A model generated the notes under the pieces. The model had not been told where the DNA came from, did not search any database, and saw only the letters and a list, made by a program, of their open reading frames with translations. A DNA stretch of 6,212 nt from Halobacteriales archaeon SW_5_68_122 (GTDB lineage: Archaea > Halobacteriota > Halobacteria > Halobacteriales > Haloarculaceae). This document shows, in pieces, positions 1-5,042 of this stretch (position 1 is the first letter of the stretch; each line of letters opens with the position of its first letter). A program made the position numbers and the translations under genes. The stretch spans positions 1 through 6,212 of the forward strand of contig PXSL01000109.1 of NCBI GenBank assembly GCA_003022815.1. The letters run 5' to 3'.

Positions 1-455
1 TTGGCGGCGTTGCGGTTGTAGATGCCGCCCTCGTCCTTCGCGGGGAGGATACCGAGACCGTACACCGGTTCGACGTAGAGCCGCTGGAGGTGTTCGGCCA
101 GGAGCGGCGCACCCCCGCTGCCGGTCCCCCCGCCCAGCCCGGCCATGATGAGGAAGGCGTCGATCTCGCTCGTCGTCATCCGGTCGATGGCCGACTGTAT
201 CTCCTCCATGTCCTCGCGGGTACACCGCTCGCCGAGTTCGGGTTCGGTGCCGGCGCCGTGGCCCTTCACCACCGACTGCCCGATGAGTACGCGGTGCTCC
301 TCGGGGACGTAGTCGAGACCCATCAGGTCCGCCTTCGCCGTGTTCACCGCGACGGCGTGGCCGACGATACCCGTCCCACGGGTGGTGTCGTACTCCAGAA
401 ACCGGTCGAGAATCTTTCCCCCGGCCTGCCCGAAGCCTATCATTGCAAGTTTCAT
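1..455 (-). CDS. cetZ: CetZ-family tubulin-like GTPase, N-terminal 151 residues (partial)
   Basis: This is the N-terminal part of a tubulin/FtsZ-superfamily protein of the archaeal CetZ type; it runs off the left edge. The protein begins MKLAMIGFGQAGGK, the first nucleotide-binding loop (residues 1-14), with no N-terminal extension before the first strand, as in CetZ and unlike FtsZ1/FtsZ2. Residues 36-43 (AVNTAKAD) match the next conserved loop. The tubulin signature GLGGGTGSGGAP lies at residues 106-117 and contacts the GTP phosphates. Residues 130-144 (PVYGLGILPAKDEGG) are also typical of CetZ. In the family, CetZ proteins form membrane-associated cytoskeletal polymers, and CetZ1 controls cell shape and motility in Haloferax volcanii; which paralogue this is cannot be told from the N-terminus. 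The ATG at 455 is the first possible Met of the conserved core. It is 124 bp downstream of the SDR gene and has its own TATA-like element. Confidence 0.95.
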   Translation of the reverse strand, partial: MKLAMIGFGQAGGKILDRFLEYDTTRGTGIVGHAVAVNTAKADLMGLDYVPEEHRVLIGQSVVKGHGAGTEPELGERCTREDMEEIQSAIDRMTTSEIDAFLIMAGLGGGTGSGGAPLLAEHLQRLYVEPVYGLGILPAKDEGGIYNRNAA

Positions 456-466
456 GGGCTTGTGTA

Positions 467-486
467 CGGTGGGTAGCCGTCCACCG
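467..486 (-). promoter_or_regulatory. Inverted repeat between cetZ TATA element and start codon
   Basis: CGGTGG (467-472) and CCACCG (481-486) form a perfect 6-bp inverted repeat with an 8-nt centre. It sits between the putative TATA element and the cetZ ATG, over the predicted transcription start. That is where an archaeal repressor operator could lie, but a 6-bp GC-rich repeat can also arise by chance. Confidence 0.25.
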
Positions 487-489
487 GAA

Positions 490-498
490 AGATAAGCT
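490..498 (-). promoter_or_regulatory. Putative TATA element for cetZ
   Basis: On the minus strand the segment reads GCTTATCTT and is preceded by GAAA, resembling a haloarchaeal BRE plus TATA box. Its centre lies about 39 bp upstream of the cetZ ATG, which predicts a leader of about 12 nt. This comes from position and AT content only. Confidence 0.4.
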
Positions 499-579
499 TT
501 CGGCCATGGTCCGGCGCCGTGTCGTCGGCGCGGCCGCTGGGGGCGAAACTCACAGACGAGACGGGGACGCCGAGCGCCG

Positions 580-1527
580 TCAGGCCTCGAGTTCGTCGGG
601 GTTGACGCCGAGGTACTTCGGGACCGTCCGCAGGGCCGAGACCTCGAGGCCGAAGGCGTCGATGTCGTTGTCGTCGGTGGTGTTGTCGAACTGCAGCGAG
701 CGGTACTGGTCGGAGCCCATCCGCGGGACGCCGGGCAGCGCGTCCAGCAGACTCCCGGGGACGTAATCGAGCGACGAGAGTCCGATCTTCGCCAGCGGCA
801 TCGGGATAGAGACGACGTCGACAGGCTTGTTGTCGGCGGCGTGGGCCAGCTCCGCCACCTCCGCGAGCGTCAGCACCGCCGGGCCGCCGATTTCGTACAC
901 CCGGCCGACGTGGGGGTTCCCGGCCTCGTCGTCGCCGGCCGGCGTAATCGCGGGCGTCAGCCCCTCGTCGAGTTCTGCCTCGGCGGCCGTCTCCTCGTCG
1001 GGCGTTCGCCCCTCCAGGGCGTCGGCCAGCATCGGGACCAGGTCGCCGACCCAGACCGGCTGGAACTGGGTCCTGCCGCCGCCCGGCAGCGGCGTGAGGT
1101 AGGGCGGCGCCAGCCGCTTAGTGTAGGGGATGAACTCGCCGCCGTCGCCGAACACGACCGACGGCCGGAACACCGTCCACTCGAGGGCCGAGTCCCTGAC
1201 GACTGACTCGGCCAGCCCCTTCGAGCGGATGTAGGCGGTGTCGCCCTCGGGGTCCGCCCCCAGCGCGCTCATCTGGAGGATACGGTCGACGCCGTGCGCC
1301 TCGGCGGCCCGGACGACGTTCTCGGTGCCGTCGCGGTGGACCGTGAAGTGAGCCTCGTCGCCGCCCGCCGGCCGGAACAGCGGCGACAGCGCCACCTCGA
1401 CGCCGGCCGGCAGGTCCGCGTCGCCTGGCGACCGCGAGAGCGCGGTCACCTCGTGGCCGCGGCCGTCGAGTTCCTCACAGAGCGACTCGCCAATAAATCC
1501 GGTTCCGCCGACGACAAGAATGCGCAT
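580..1527 (-). CDS. Atypical SDR, NDUFA9-like NAD(P)-binding protein, with apparent internal deletion
   Basis: This 315-residue protein belongs to the atypical short-chain dehydrogenase/reductase group related to complex I subunit NDUFA9; its substrate in haloarchaea is unknown to me. The dinucleotide-binding motif GGTGFIG is at residues 7-13, the second strand ends in VTALSR (27-32), MSALGADPEG is at 86-95, and YIRSK (99-103) fits the YxxxK motif. FRPSVVFGDGG (120-130), FQPVWVGDLVPMLADA (155-170) and YEIGG (211-215) are family hallmarks. Residues 172-205 form a loop rich in Asp, Glu, Thr and Pro that seems longer than usual. Between GVEV (42-45) and ALSPLF (46-51) the protein appears to lack the usual stretch (GDVTD, a helix, then a DAVVNLV-like strand), about 25-28 residues, with no frame change; see findings. 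The start at 1527 puts the Rossmann motif at the N-terminus and has a well-placed TATA element. The same frame stays open upstream through rnhB, so a longer call would be wrong. Confidence 0.88.
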   Translation of the reverse strand: MRILVVGGTGFIGESLCEELDGRGHEVTALSRSPGDADLPAGVEVALSPLFRPAGGDEAHFTVHRDGTENVVRAAEAHGVDRILQMSALGADPEGDTAYIRSKGLAESVVRDSALEWTVFRPSVVFGDGGEFIPYTKRLAPPYLTPLPGGGRTQFQPVWVGDLVPMLADALEGRTPDEETAAEAELDEGLTPAITPAGDDEAGNPHVGRVYEIGGPAVLTLAEVAELAHAADNKPVDVVSIPMPLAKIGLSSLDYVPGSLLDALPGVPRMGSDQYRSLQFDNTTDDNDIDAFGLEVSALRTVPKYLGVNPDELEA

Positions 1528-1550
1528 ATAAAGCGATACTCGTGGCGCCG

Positions 1551-1560
1551 ACTTAAATGG
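1551..1560 (-). promoter_or_regulatory. TATA element for a leaderless SDR transcript
   Basis: The minus strand reads CCATTTAAGT, matching the haloarchaeal TATA type (TTTAA core). Its centre is about 28 bp upstream of the ATG at 1527, the usual TATA-to-start distance, so transcription should begin at or next to the start codon and give a leaderless mRNA. This suggests the gene has its own promoter although rnhB ends only 64 bp upstream. Confidence 0.5.
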
Positions 1561-1591
1561 ACGTGAACGACGCCGGCGGGCCGGGCCGTGG

Positions 1592-2224
1592 TCAGAACTC
1601 CTCGAGAGCGGACTGTTCGTGGGCGGCCAGCAGGTCCTCGCAGGTCGACCACGAGGCCCGGGCGCAGTCTGGGAGGCCGCCGGTCGACTCGACGTGCTCG
1701 CGGAGGAACCGCCGGGTGGTCGGGTCGCTCGGGTAGCCGCTGCCGACGGCGCCGTGGCGGTCAGCCAGCGCCTCGACGTGGGCCTCCCGAGCGCTCTTGG
1801 CGAGGACGCTGGCGGCGGCCACGAGCGGATTGTCGGCGTCGGCGCCGTGGCGCGCTCGGACGGTCGCGTCAGTCTCGAGGCGGTCGGCCACGCGGGCGGC
1901 GAACCGGTCGGCATCGACGTCGCCGGCGTCACAGAGGCCGTCGTCGCCGTCGCGGGCGACCGCCGAGAGCGCCTCCGCGTGGGCCGCGGCCGCCAGGTCA
2001 TTCATGTTGCCGGCGTCGATGCGGACCGGCGGCACCTCCGCGACAGCGACCTCGACCCGGTCGTCGGCCCGCAGTTCGTCGGCCAGTCGCTCGCGGCGCT
2101 CGTCGGCGAGGCGCTTGGAGTCGTCGATGCCGTCGGGCACCGCCGCCCGGGGGGCACGCACGGCCGCGACGAACATCGACCCCAGGACCGGCCCCTTGCC
2201 GGCCTCGTCGACACCGAACTCCAT
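1592..2224 (-). CDS. rnhB: Ribonuclease HII
   Basis: This is a complete 210-residue archaeal RNase HII. The enzyme cuts the RNA strand of RNA/DNA hybrids and incises at single ribonucleotides embedded in DNA, acting in replication and repair. The start MEFGVDEAGKGPVLG (residues 1-15) carries the signature DEAGKGP with catalytic D6 and E7. DDSKRL follows at 34-39. The third and fourth acidic residues are D99 (in CDAGDV) and D129 (in HGAD), giving the D-E-D-D set known for archaeal RNase HII. NPLVAAASVLAK (132-143) and GSGYPSDPTTRRFL (161-174) are further family motifs. Length is normal and no key residue is missing. The start at 2224 leaves only one residue before the first strand, as expected. 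It lies downstream of a repeat-filled gap and 64 bp upstream of the SDR gene. Confidence 0.96.
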   Translation of the reverse strand: MEFGVDEAGKGPVLGSMFVAAVRAPRAAVPDGIDDSKRLADERRERLADELRADDRVEVAVAEVPPVRIDAGNMNDLAAAAHAEALSAVARDGDDGLCDAGDVDADRFAARVADRLETDATVRARHGADADNPLVAAASVLAKSAREAHVEALADRHGAVGSGYPSDPTTRRFLREHVESTGGLPDCARASWSTCEDLLAAHEQSALEEF

Positions 2225-2249
2225 GCCCGCCGGGTCCGGCCTGCGCCTC

Positions 2250-2260
2250 GAAAAGGTTCC
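2250..2260 (-). promoter_or_regulatory. Putative BRE/TATA element for rnhB
   Basis: The minus strand reads GGAACCTTTTC: a purine-rich AA (BRE-like), two spacer bases, then TTTT. The T-run is centred about 28 bp upstream of the rnhB ATG, so the transcript would be leaderless. A second AT-richer candidate, in the repeat at 2278-2288 (minus strand CAAGTAAACAC), would instead give a leader of about 30 nt. Confidence 0.42.
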
Positions 2261-2277
2261 GCTCGCGGCTACTCGTC

Positions 2278-2339
2278 GTGTTTACTTGAGCGACGGCCGG
2301 CCGGTCAGCCGTTCTCGGGTAGGAAATCGAACGGGGCCG
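2278..2339. repeat. Dispersed repeat, copy A (upstream of rnhB)
   Basis: This stretch aligns without gaps to 4848-4909; I count about 50 identical bases of 62. The shared core GCCGGCCGGTCAGCCG is identical over 16 bases. Further matches include GTGTTTA at the left end, TCGGGT, and TCGAACG near the right end. Both copies have the same orientation and begin about 50 bp upstream of a minus-strand start codon (54 bp for rnhB, 47 bp for pus10). Copy A lacks the right half that copy B has, so it looks like a truncated or decayed left end. Confidence 0.7.
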
Positions 2340-2390
2340 CTCGTACACCGGTGACCCCCGGGAGACGCTGAATCCGCCCGGGTGACATCC

Positions 2391-2411
2391 TCCCCGCCCT
2401 GAAGAGCGGGG
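2391..2411. repeat. Terminal hairpin repeat, copy 1
   Basis: This is a 21-bp sequence repeated at 2821-2841 with 20 of 21 bases identical. The stem CCCCGC (2392-2397) pairs with GCGGGG (2406-2411), followed by a C/A mismatch and one more pair around a TGAA loop. The mismatch, absent in the other copy, suggests drift at this end. Confidence 0.75.
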
Positions 2412-2470
2412 CTTCCCACGCCCGCACTGCAACGCGCTTGGTTGGGGGGTTGCAGGTTTGCGGTCCACCG

Positions 2471-2501
2471 TCGCGGTCGGAATTAGAATCCCCGACCGCG
2501 A
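2471..2501. repeat. Perfect 10-bp hairpin inside the element
   Basis: TCGCGGTCGG (2471-2480) pairs with CCGACCGCGA (2492-2501) over 10 bp with no mismatch, around an 11-nt A/T-richer loop. It is the longest perfect stem inside the element and could be a structural part of an RNA or single-stranded DNA intermediate. Confidence 0.6.
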
Positions 2502-2563
2502 TTCTCTCGGCCACGGGTAGACCGCTGGCGGTGCCACGCCGCCAGTACTCCTATCCTCGCCCC

Positions 2564-2601
2564 GTTCAGTGCCGCCGTTTCGGTTCCGGCGGAACTGAAA
2601 C
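2564..2601. repeat. Imperfect long hairpin inside the element
   Basis: GTTCAGTGCCGCCG (2564-2577) pairs with CGGCGGAACTGAAAC (2587-2601), with one G/A mismatch and one bulged A, around a 9-nt loop. The stem has about 13 pairs. With the neighbouring stems it makes this half of the element almost continuously foldable. Confidence 0.55.
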
Positions 2602-2820
2602 GAGGTGTCAGCGGACTTGGAGTTACGTGAGTCGCGTGCTGAGGCCCGGCGCTTGGTTTTCGTTCCCACGAGGGGCACAGCTCGTTTCCGGGGTGGGCGG
2701 ACACTCGAACCGCCAGTTTCGGGCCATCGGGTATCGAAGGGGCCGTAACCTTCGAACCGACAAGATATTGTATGCGAGGAAGGCGCAAAAGCCTTCCCCT
2801 CGGGGAGTTTACGGCGCGTA

Positions 2821-2841
2821 TCCCCGCCCTGAAGGGCGGGG
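2821..2841. repeat. Terminal hairpin repeat, copy 2
   Basis: CCCCGCCC (2822-2829) pairs perfectly with GGGCGGGG (2834-2841) around TGAA, an 8-bp GC stem. It lies about 30 bp beyond the stop codon of the response regulator gene, so it could also help end or stabilise that transcript, although no T-run follows on the minus strand. A flanking 9-bp inverted repeat, AGGCGCAAA (2781-2789) with TTTGCGCCT (2843-2851), encloses this hairpin and the one at 2778-2797. Confidence 0.75.
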
Positions 2842-2873
2842 GTTTGCGCCTGTCTTTCATATAAACCGCGAAG

Positions 2874-3431
2874 CTACTGCAGTGACGACAGCGCGGTCCG
2901 GAAGTTCTCGTCGTCGAACTGCTCGGCGAGGTCGGCCGTCTCCTCGCGGAGTTTCTCGATCTCCGCCAGCAGGTACTGGTACTGTGGGTCCTCGGCCAGC
3001 TCCTTCCGGGAGTACTCGCTCTCGAGGGCGATCTGTTTGGAGATGGCCGCGAACAGTTTGCGGACGTTCTCGTCGTAGACGCGCCGGTGTAGCAGGTGGT
3101 CGACCAGTTCGAACAGTTCGTCCTCGCGGACGGGTTTCGTGACGTAGGCGTCGAAGCCCATCTCGACGACGTCGACGTTCGGGTCGACGGCGGTGACCAT
3201 CGCGACCTGACAGTCGGCTCCGCGGTCCCGTAGCATCGAGAGGACCGCCTTGCCGTTCATCCCCGGCAGTTCGCGGTCCAGGAGCACCACCTCGACGTCC
3301 TCGTCGAACTCCTCGAGCGCTTCGGGCCCGTCGTTGGCGACCCGGACCGGGTAGCGCTCGGAGAGCCAACCGCCGTACAGGTCCGCGAGTTCGGCCTCGT
3401 CCTCGACGACGAGGATGACGTCGTTGCTCAT
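2874..3431 (-). CDS. Response regulator with C-terminal HalX domain
   Basis: This 185-residue two-component response regulator has the haloarchaeal HalX architecture. Residues 1-110 are a receiver domain: acidic pocket E10-D11-E12, phospho-acceptor D52 in VVLLDRELPGMNG (48-60), T80 in MVTAV, and K99 in the TKPV motif. Residues from about 105 to the end form the HalX domain, a helical region rich in charged residues (YDENVRKLFAAISKQIAL, then a coiled-coil-like LLAEIEKLREETADLAEQF). HalX is found mainly in haloarchaea and its output is not well defined; it has no obvious DNA-binding fold here. No histidine kinase is in the window, so the partner is unknown. An ATG 24 bp upstream (3455) would add eight residues (MPRRAALG), but it lies upstream of the predicted transcription start, and MSNDVILVVEDE is the usual family beginning. 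The gene ends 22 bp from the hairpin-rich element. Confidence 0.93.
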   Translation of the reverse strand: MSNDVILVVEDEAELADLYGGWLSERYPVRVANDGPEALEEFDEDVEVVLLDRELPGMNGKAVLSMLRDRGADCQVAMVTAVDPNVDVVEMGFDAYVTKPVREDELFELVDHLLHRRVYDENVRKLFAAISKQIALESEYSRKELAEDPQYQYLLAEIEKLREETADLAEQFDDENFRTALSSLQ

Positions 3432-3468
3432 TCCTAAGGCTGCTCGTCGGGGCATAGGAACGACGACG

Positions 3469-3477
3469 ATAATAAAC
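3469..3477 (-). promoter_or_regulatory. TATA element for the HalX response regulator
   Basis: The minus strand reads GTTTATTAT, an A/T run standing out in GC-rich DNA. It predicts transcription starting near 3446, downstream of the ATG at 3455 and about 15 nt upstream of the ATG at 3431. This is the main reason for choosing 3431 as the start. Confidence 0.5.
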
Positions 3478-3522
3478 CCCCGGTCGGGTTGACATCTGAG
3501 GCGGCGATACGTCCCGTCCGAG

Positions 3523-3555
3523 AAGCGAGCGCCGGGGATTCGGCGGCGCTCGCTT
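3523..3555 (-). terminator. Perfect 12-bp hairpin just past the pus10 stop codon
   Basis: AAGCGAGCGCCG (3523-3534) and CGGCGCTCGCTT (3544-3555) form a perfect 12-bp stem with a 9-nt loop, beginning 10 nt beyond the pus10 stop codon. It is the strongest simple hairpin in the window. Position suggests a 3'-end or processing structure. Archaea generally terminate at T-runs without needing a hairpin, and only TTCTC follows here, so a terminator role is inferred. It could also be a small insertion or a protein-binding palindrome. Confidence 0.4.
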
Positions 3556-3565
3556 ACCCAGGGTG

Positions 3566-4801
3566 TCAGTCGAGGGCGACGACGGGCTCATCGTCCCGCT
3601 TTCGGCGGTACTCGTCGGGCAGGAACGGCTCCTCGACGCCCTCGACGTCGAGCACGTCGAGGGCCGTCACCGTCGCGCCGACTCCGAGGACGCCTGCCAG
3701 GCTCGGCTCCGTACGGCCCTCGTCGCCGCTCATCAGTTCCTTGATGTAGAGGCCGCCCTCGCCGTGAACGTCGACGACGGCGGTCCGGGCGTCCTCGAGG
3801 CGGCCGTCGACCGACAGCACCCGCCGCTCGCGGACCCTGTCCGCGCGCCGGTGGTCGACCCGGTTGGGCGTCCGCTGGTCGACGGTGACGCCGTCGAGGT
3901 CCGACAGCGCGGCCGCGAACTCGTCGTCGGCGACGGCGTTGTCGAACTCGACGGTCGCCCGGTAGGTCTTCGTCGCGTCGAGTTCCTTCACCCGCGCCAC
4001 CGTCTCGTGGGTGGCGAATGTGAGGGCCTCGACCTCGACCTTCTCGCTATCGTTAACCTGCGCGCGCAGTTCCGCGAGGTCGGCGGTCCGGCGGCGGGGG
4101 CTCTTCACCTCGAGGACGAACGGCCGACCGGAGCCGAGCATCAGCGCGTCGACGTCCTCGCGGCCGGCGCCGTGGAAGACGGCCTCCGTGCCCCGGAGCG
4201 CGCTCAGGAACGGCGGCGCCATCAGTTCCTCGACGCTCTCGTCGTAGGTGTCCCACTCAGTCTGGGGAATGCCCCGCTCGAGCTTCCGGTAGCGGCCATA
4301 AACCGTGACGGAGTTGCGCTGGACCTCCACCTCGTCGGTCTCCAGGTCGAGCAGGAACTGGACGTCCGGGCGGCCGAACTCCACCTCGGCGTCGAGCACA
4401 GCGCCGACCCGGCGGCCCACCTCCCGGTTCAGCTCGGTGTTCAGTGTCTCGCCGGCGTCGGGGTCAAGACCGGCCTCCTCCCGCAGCAGCCGGTCGTTCT
4501 CCTCGAGTAGCGGCGGCACGCGGGTGCCGACCTGGTAGGTGAACAGTTCGGTGTCGCCCGGCGCCGCCACGAGCCGGTCGGCCAGATCGTCGAAGCGCGA
4601 ACAGACGCCTTCGCAGACCCAGCACTCCGACTCCGGGGGCTCGAACGGCTCGTCGTCGGTCAGGGCGACGGCGGTCCGGAGCGCCCGGCCGCGCTCGGCG
4701 TTGGTCAGCCCGAAGCTCCGGTCGGCGACGGGGCGGCCGAGACACGAGTCGCAGACCGGCCCCGACGCCGACATCGCGCGGGCGTCGTCGATGAGGCTCA
4801 T
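3566..4801 (-). CDS. pus10: tRNA pseudouridine synthase Pus10
   Basis: This complete 411-residue protein is archaeal Pus10, which in archaea makes pseudouridine at tRNA positions 54 and 55 in the T loop. The N-terminal part has a zinc-ribbon pattern: C17-x2-C20 (VCDSCLGR) and C60-x2-C63 (ECWVCEGVC), with RSFGLTNAERG (28-38) between, typical of Pus10. A THUMP-like region follows, about residues 90-200. The catalytic domain carries HGAGREDVDALMLGSGRPF (210-228), with the catalytic Asp being one of D216/D218 by analogy with human PUS10. QRTPNRVDHRRAD (309-321) and YIKELMSGDEGRTEPS (352-367) are strong C-terminal motifs. An upstream in-frame ATG at 4840 would add 13 residues. I prefer 4801 because MSLIDDAR is a usual beginning and GGAG (4810-4813) is placed like a Shine-Dalgarno, 8 nt upstream. 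The 4840 ATG also overlaps the direct repeat flanking the MITE-like unit. Confidence 0.95.
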   Translation of the reverse strand: MSLIDDARAMSASGPVCDSCLGRPVADRSFGLTNAERGRALRTAVALTDDEPFEPPESECWVCEGVCSRFDDLADRLVAAPGDTELFTYQVGTRVPPLLEENDRLLREEAGLDPDAGETLNTELNREVGRRVGAVLDAEVEFGRPDVQFLLDLETDEVEVQRNSVTVYGRYRKLERGIPQTEWDTYDESVEELMAPPFLSALRGTEAVFHGAGREDVDALMLGSGRPFVLEVKSPRRRTADLAELRAQVNDSEKVEVEALTFATHETVARVKELDATKTYRATVEFDNAVADDEFAAALSDLDGVTVDQRTPNRVDHRRADRVRERRVLSVDGRLEDARTAVVDVHGEGGLYIKELMSGDEGRTEPSLAGVLGVGATVTALDVLDVEGVEEPFLPDEYRRKRDDEPVVALD

Positions 4802-4809
4802 TGTCGACT

Positions 4810-4813
4810 CTCC
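4810..4813 (-). promoter_or_regulatory. Shine-Dalgarno-like GGAG for pus10
   Basis: On the minus strand GGAG ends 8 nt before the ATG at 4801. Most haloarchaeal genes here show no such site, so it favours 4801 over 4840 and implies a leadered transcript, consistent with a TATA-like element about 50 bp upstream. Confidence 0.4.
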
Positions 4814-4847
4814 GGGTTCCGGCGGTAACACGCTTGCCATCCGCGCC

Positions 4848-4909
4848 GTGTTTAGTTACGCGAGAGCCGGCCGGTCAGCCGGCGTCGGGTGGGACCTCGA
4901 ACGAGGCCG
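4848..4909. repeat. Dispersed repeat, copy B (upstream of pus10)
   Basis: This is the partner of 2278-2339, about 81% identical over 62 bp by hand alignment, in the same orientation, and it begins 47 bp upstream of the pus10 ATG. It coincides with the left end of the MITE-like unit. On the minus strand its end reads GTAACTAAACAC, a possible TATA-like element that would place pus10 transcription near 4826. Confidence 0.7.
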
Positions 4910-5029
4910 ACCGCTCACGGCGCGAGCCGACGTAAGCACGGCCGCAGGCCGCGCGCAGCGAGGCGCAGCCTGCGAGCGGGAGGGGGCGTTCGGAAATGCC
5001 GTTATCACTGTCAAAGTACGCTAGTCCCT

Positions 5030-5042
5030 CGTAACTAAACAC
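5030..5042 (+). promoter_or_regulatory. Possible TATA-like element for the plus-strand membrane gene
   Basis: CGTAACTAAACAC is the A/T-richest motif upstream of the gene starting at 5187 and is the mirror copy of the motif upstream of pus10. It predicts transcription from about 5063 and a long leader of about 124 nt. No Shine-Dalgarno-like site precedes 5187. The same bases form the right inverted repeat of the MITE-like unit. Confidence 0.3.

Larger units (their letters stand above)
2384..2852 (-). mobile_element. Hairpin-rich IS200/IS605-like non-autonomous element or remnant
   Basis: The block is bracketed by two direct copies of a 21-bp hairpin sequence, at 2391-2411 and 2821-2841, differing at one base (A2405 versus G2835) and exactly 430 bp apart. 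Each folds into CCCCGCCC / GGGCGGGG with a TGAA loop; the left copy has one mismatch. From general knowledge, hairpins of this type (GACATCCTCCCCGCCCTGAA) mark the ends of haloarchaeal IS200/IS605-group elements. Further stems lie between them at 2427-2455, 2471-2501, 2525-2545, 2564-2601, 2734-2755 and 2778-2797. I find no intact TnpA (HUH motif) or TnpB; open frames inside are Arg/Pro-rich and unlike haloarchaeal proteins. The orientation is inferred: the end at 2384 read on the minus strand (GGGGAGGATGTCAC) resembles a right end. Exact boundaries are uncertain by 10-20 bp. It lies between the response regulator stop and the rnhB promoter, a neutral insertion site. Confidence 0.55.
2225..2873. 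other. Gene-free gap of 649 bp between rnhB and the HalX regulator
   Basis: The gap holds, from left to right: the rnhB promoter region, dispersed repeat copy A (2278-2339), an unassigned GC-rich piece (about 2340-2383), the hairpin-rich element (2384-2852), and 21 bp up to the response regulator stop. Open frames crossing it are rich in Arg, Pro, Ser and Gly and poor in Asp/Glu, unlike the haloarchaeal genes beside it, so I call no gene. I saw no tRNA, RNase P or SRP RNA signature. Confidence 0.7.

Noticed and set aside
90..766. Plus-strand frames opposite cetZ and the SDR gene
   Set aside because: The 90-476 frame is antisense to the clear CetZ N-terminus and 443-766 crosses the intergenic gap into the SDR 3' end; both lack coding features.
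1528..2001. Upstream extension of the SDR frame through rnhB (start at 2001)
   Set aside because: The extension would add about 158 residues of Arg/Ser/Thr/Pro-rich sequence inside rnhB; the Rossmann motif begins right after the ATG at 1527, which also has a promoter at the right distance.
1588..2371. Several plus-strand open frames (up to 250 codons) opposite rnhB
   Set aside because: They overlap catalytic-motif-supported RNase HII on the other strand and are Arg/Gly/Pro-rich or low-complexity, as expected for shadow frames.
2700..2760. tRNA-like T-arm (GGTTCGAGT, GGTTCGAAG on the minus strand)
   Set aside because: The bases around the loop do not form a 5-bp T stem, and no acceptor, D or anticodon arms can be built at the right distances.
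2391..2841. CRISPR array
   Set aside because: Only two copies of the 21-bp repeat exist, 430 bp apart, with no regular spacer pattern and no cas genes.
2384..2852. RNase P RNA or SRP 7S RNA
   Set aside because: A GAGGAAGG string is present, but the conserved RNase P core partner (ACAGAA-type) and the SRP helix 8 motif are absent.
2483..2860. 125-codon minus-strand frame in the hairpin-rich element as a TnpB or TnpA remnant
   Set aside because: I see no HUH motif, no zinc-ribbon CxxC pair and no RuvC motif. The residues are Arg/Pro/Ser-rich with the frame running through the terminal hairpin, so a transposase origin cannot be supported from sequence alone.
3563..4510. Long plus-strand open frame (315 codons) opposite pus10
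   Set aside because: It is antisense to a fully motif-supported Pus10; GC-rich codon bias leaves the complementary frame open. Its sequence shows no family features.
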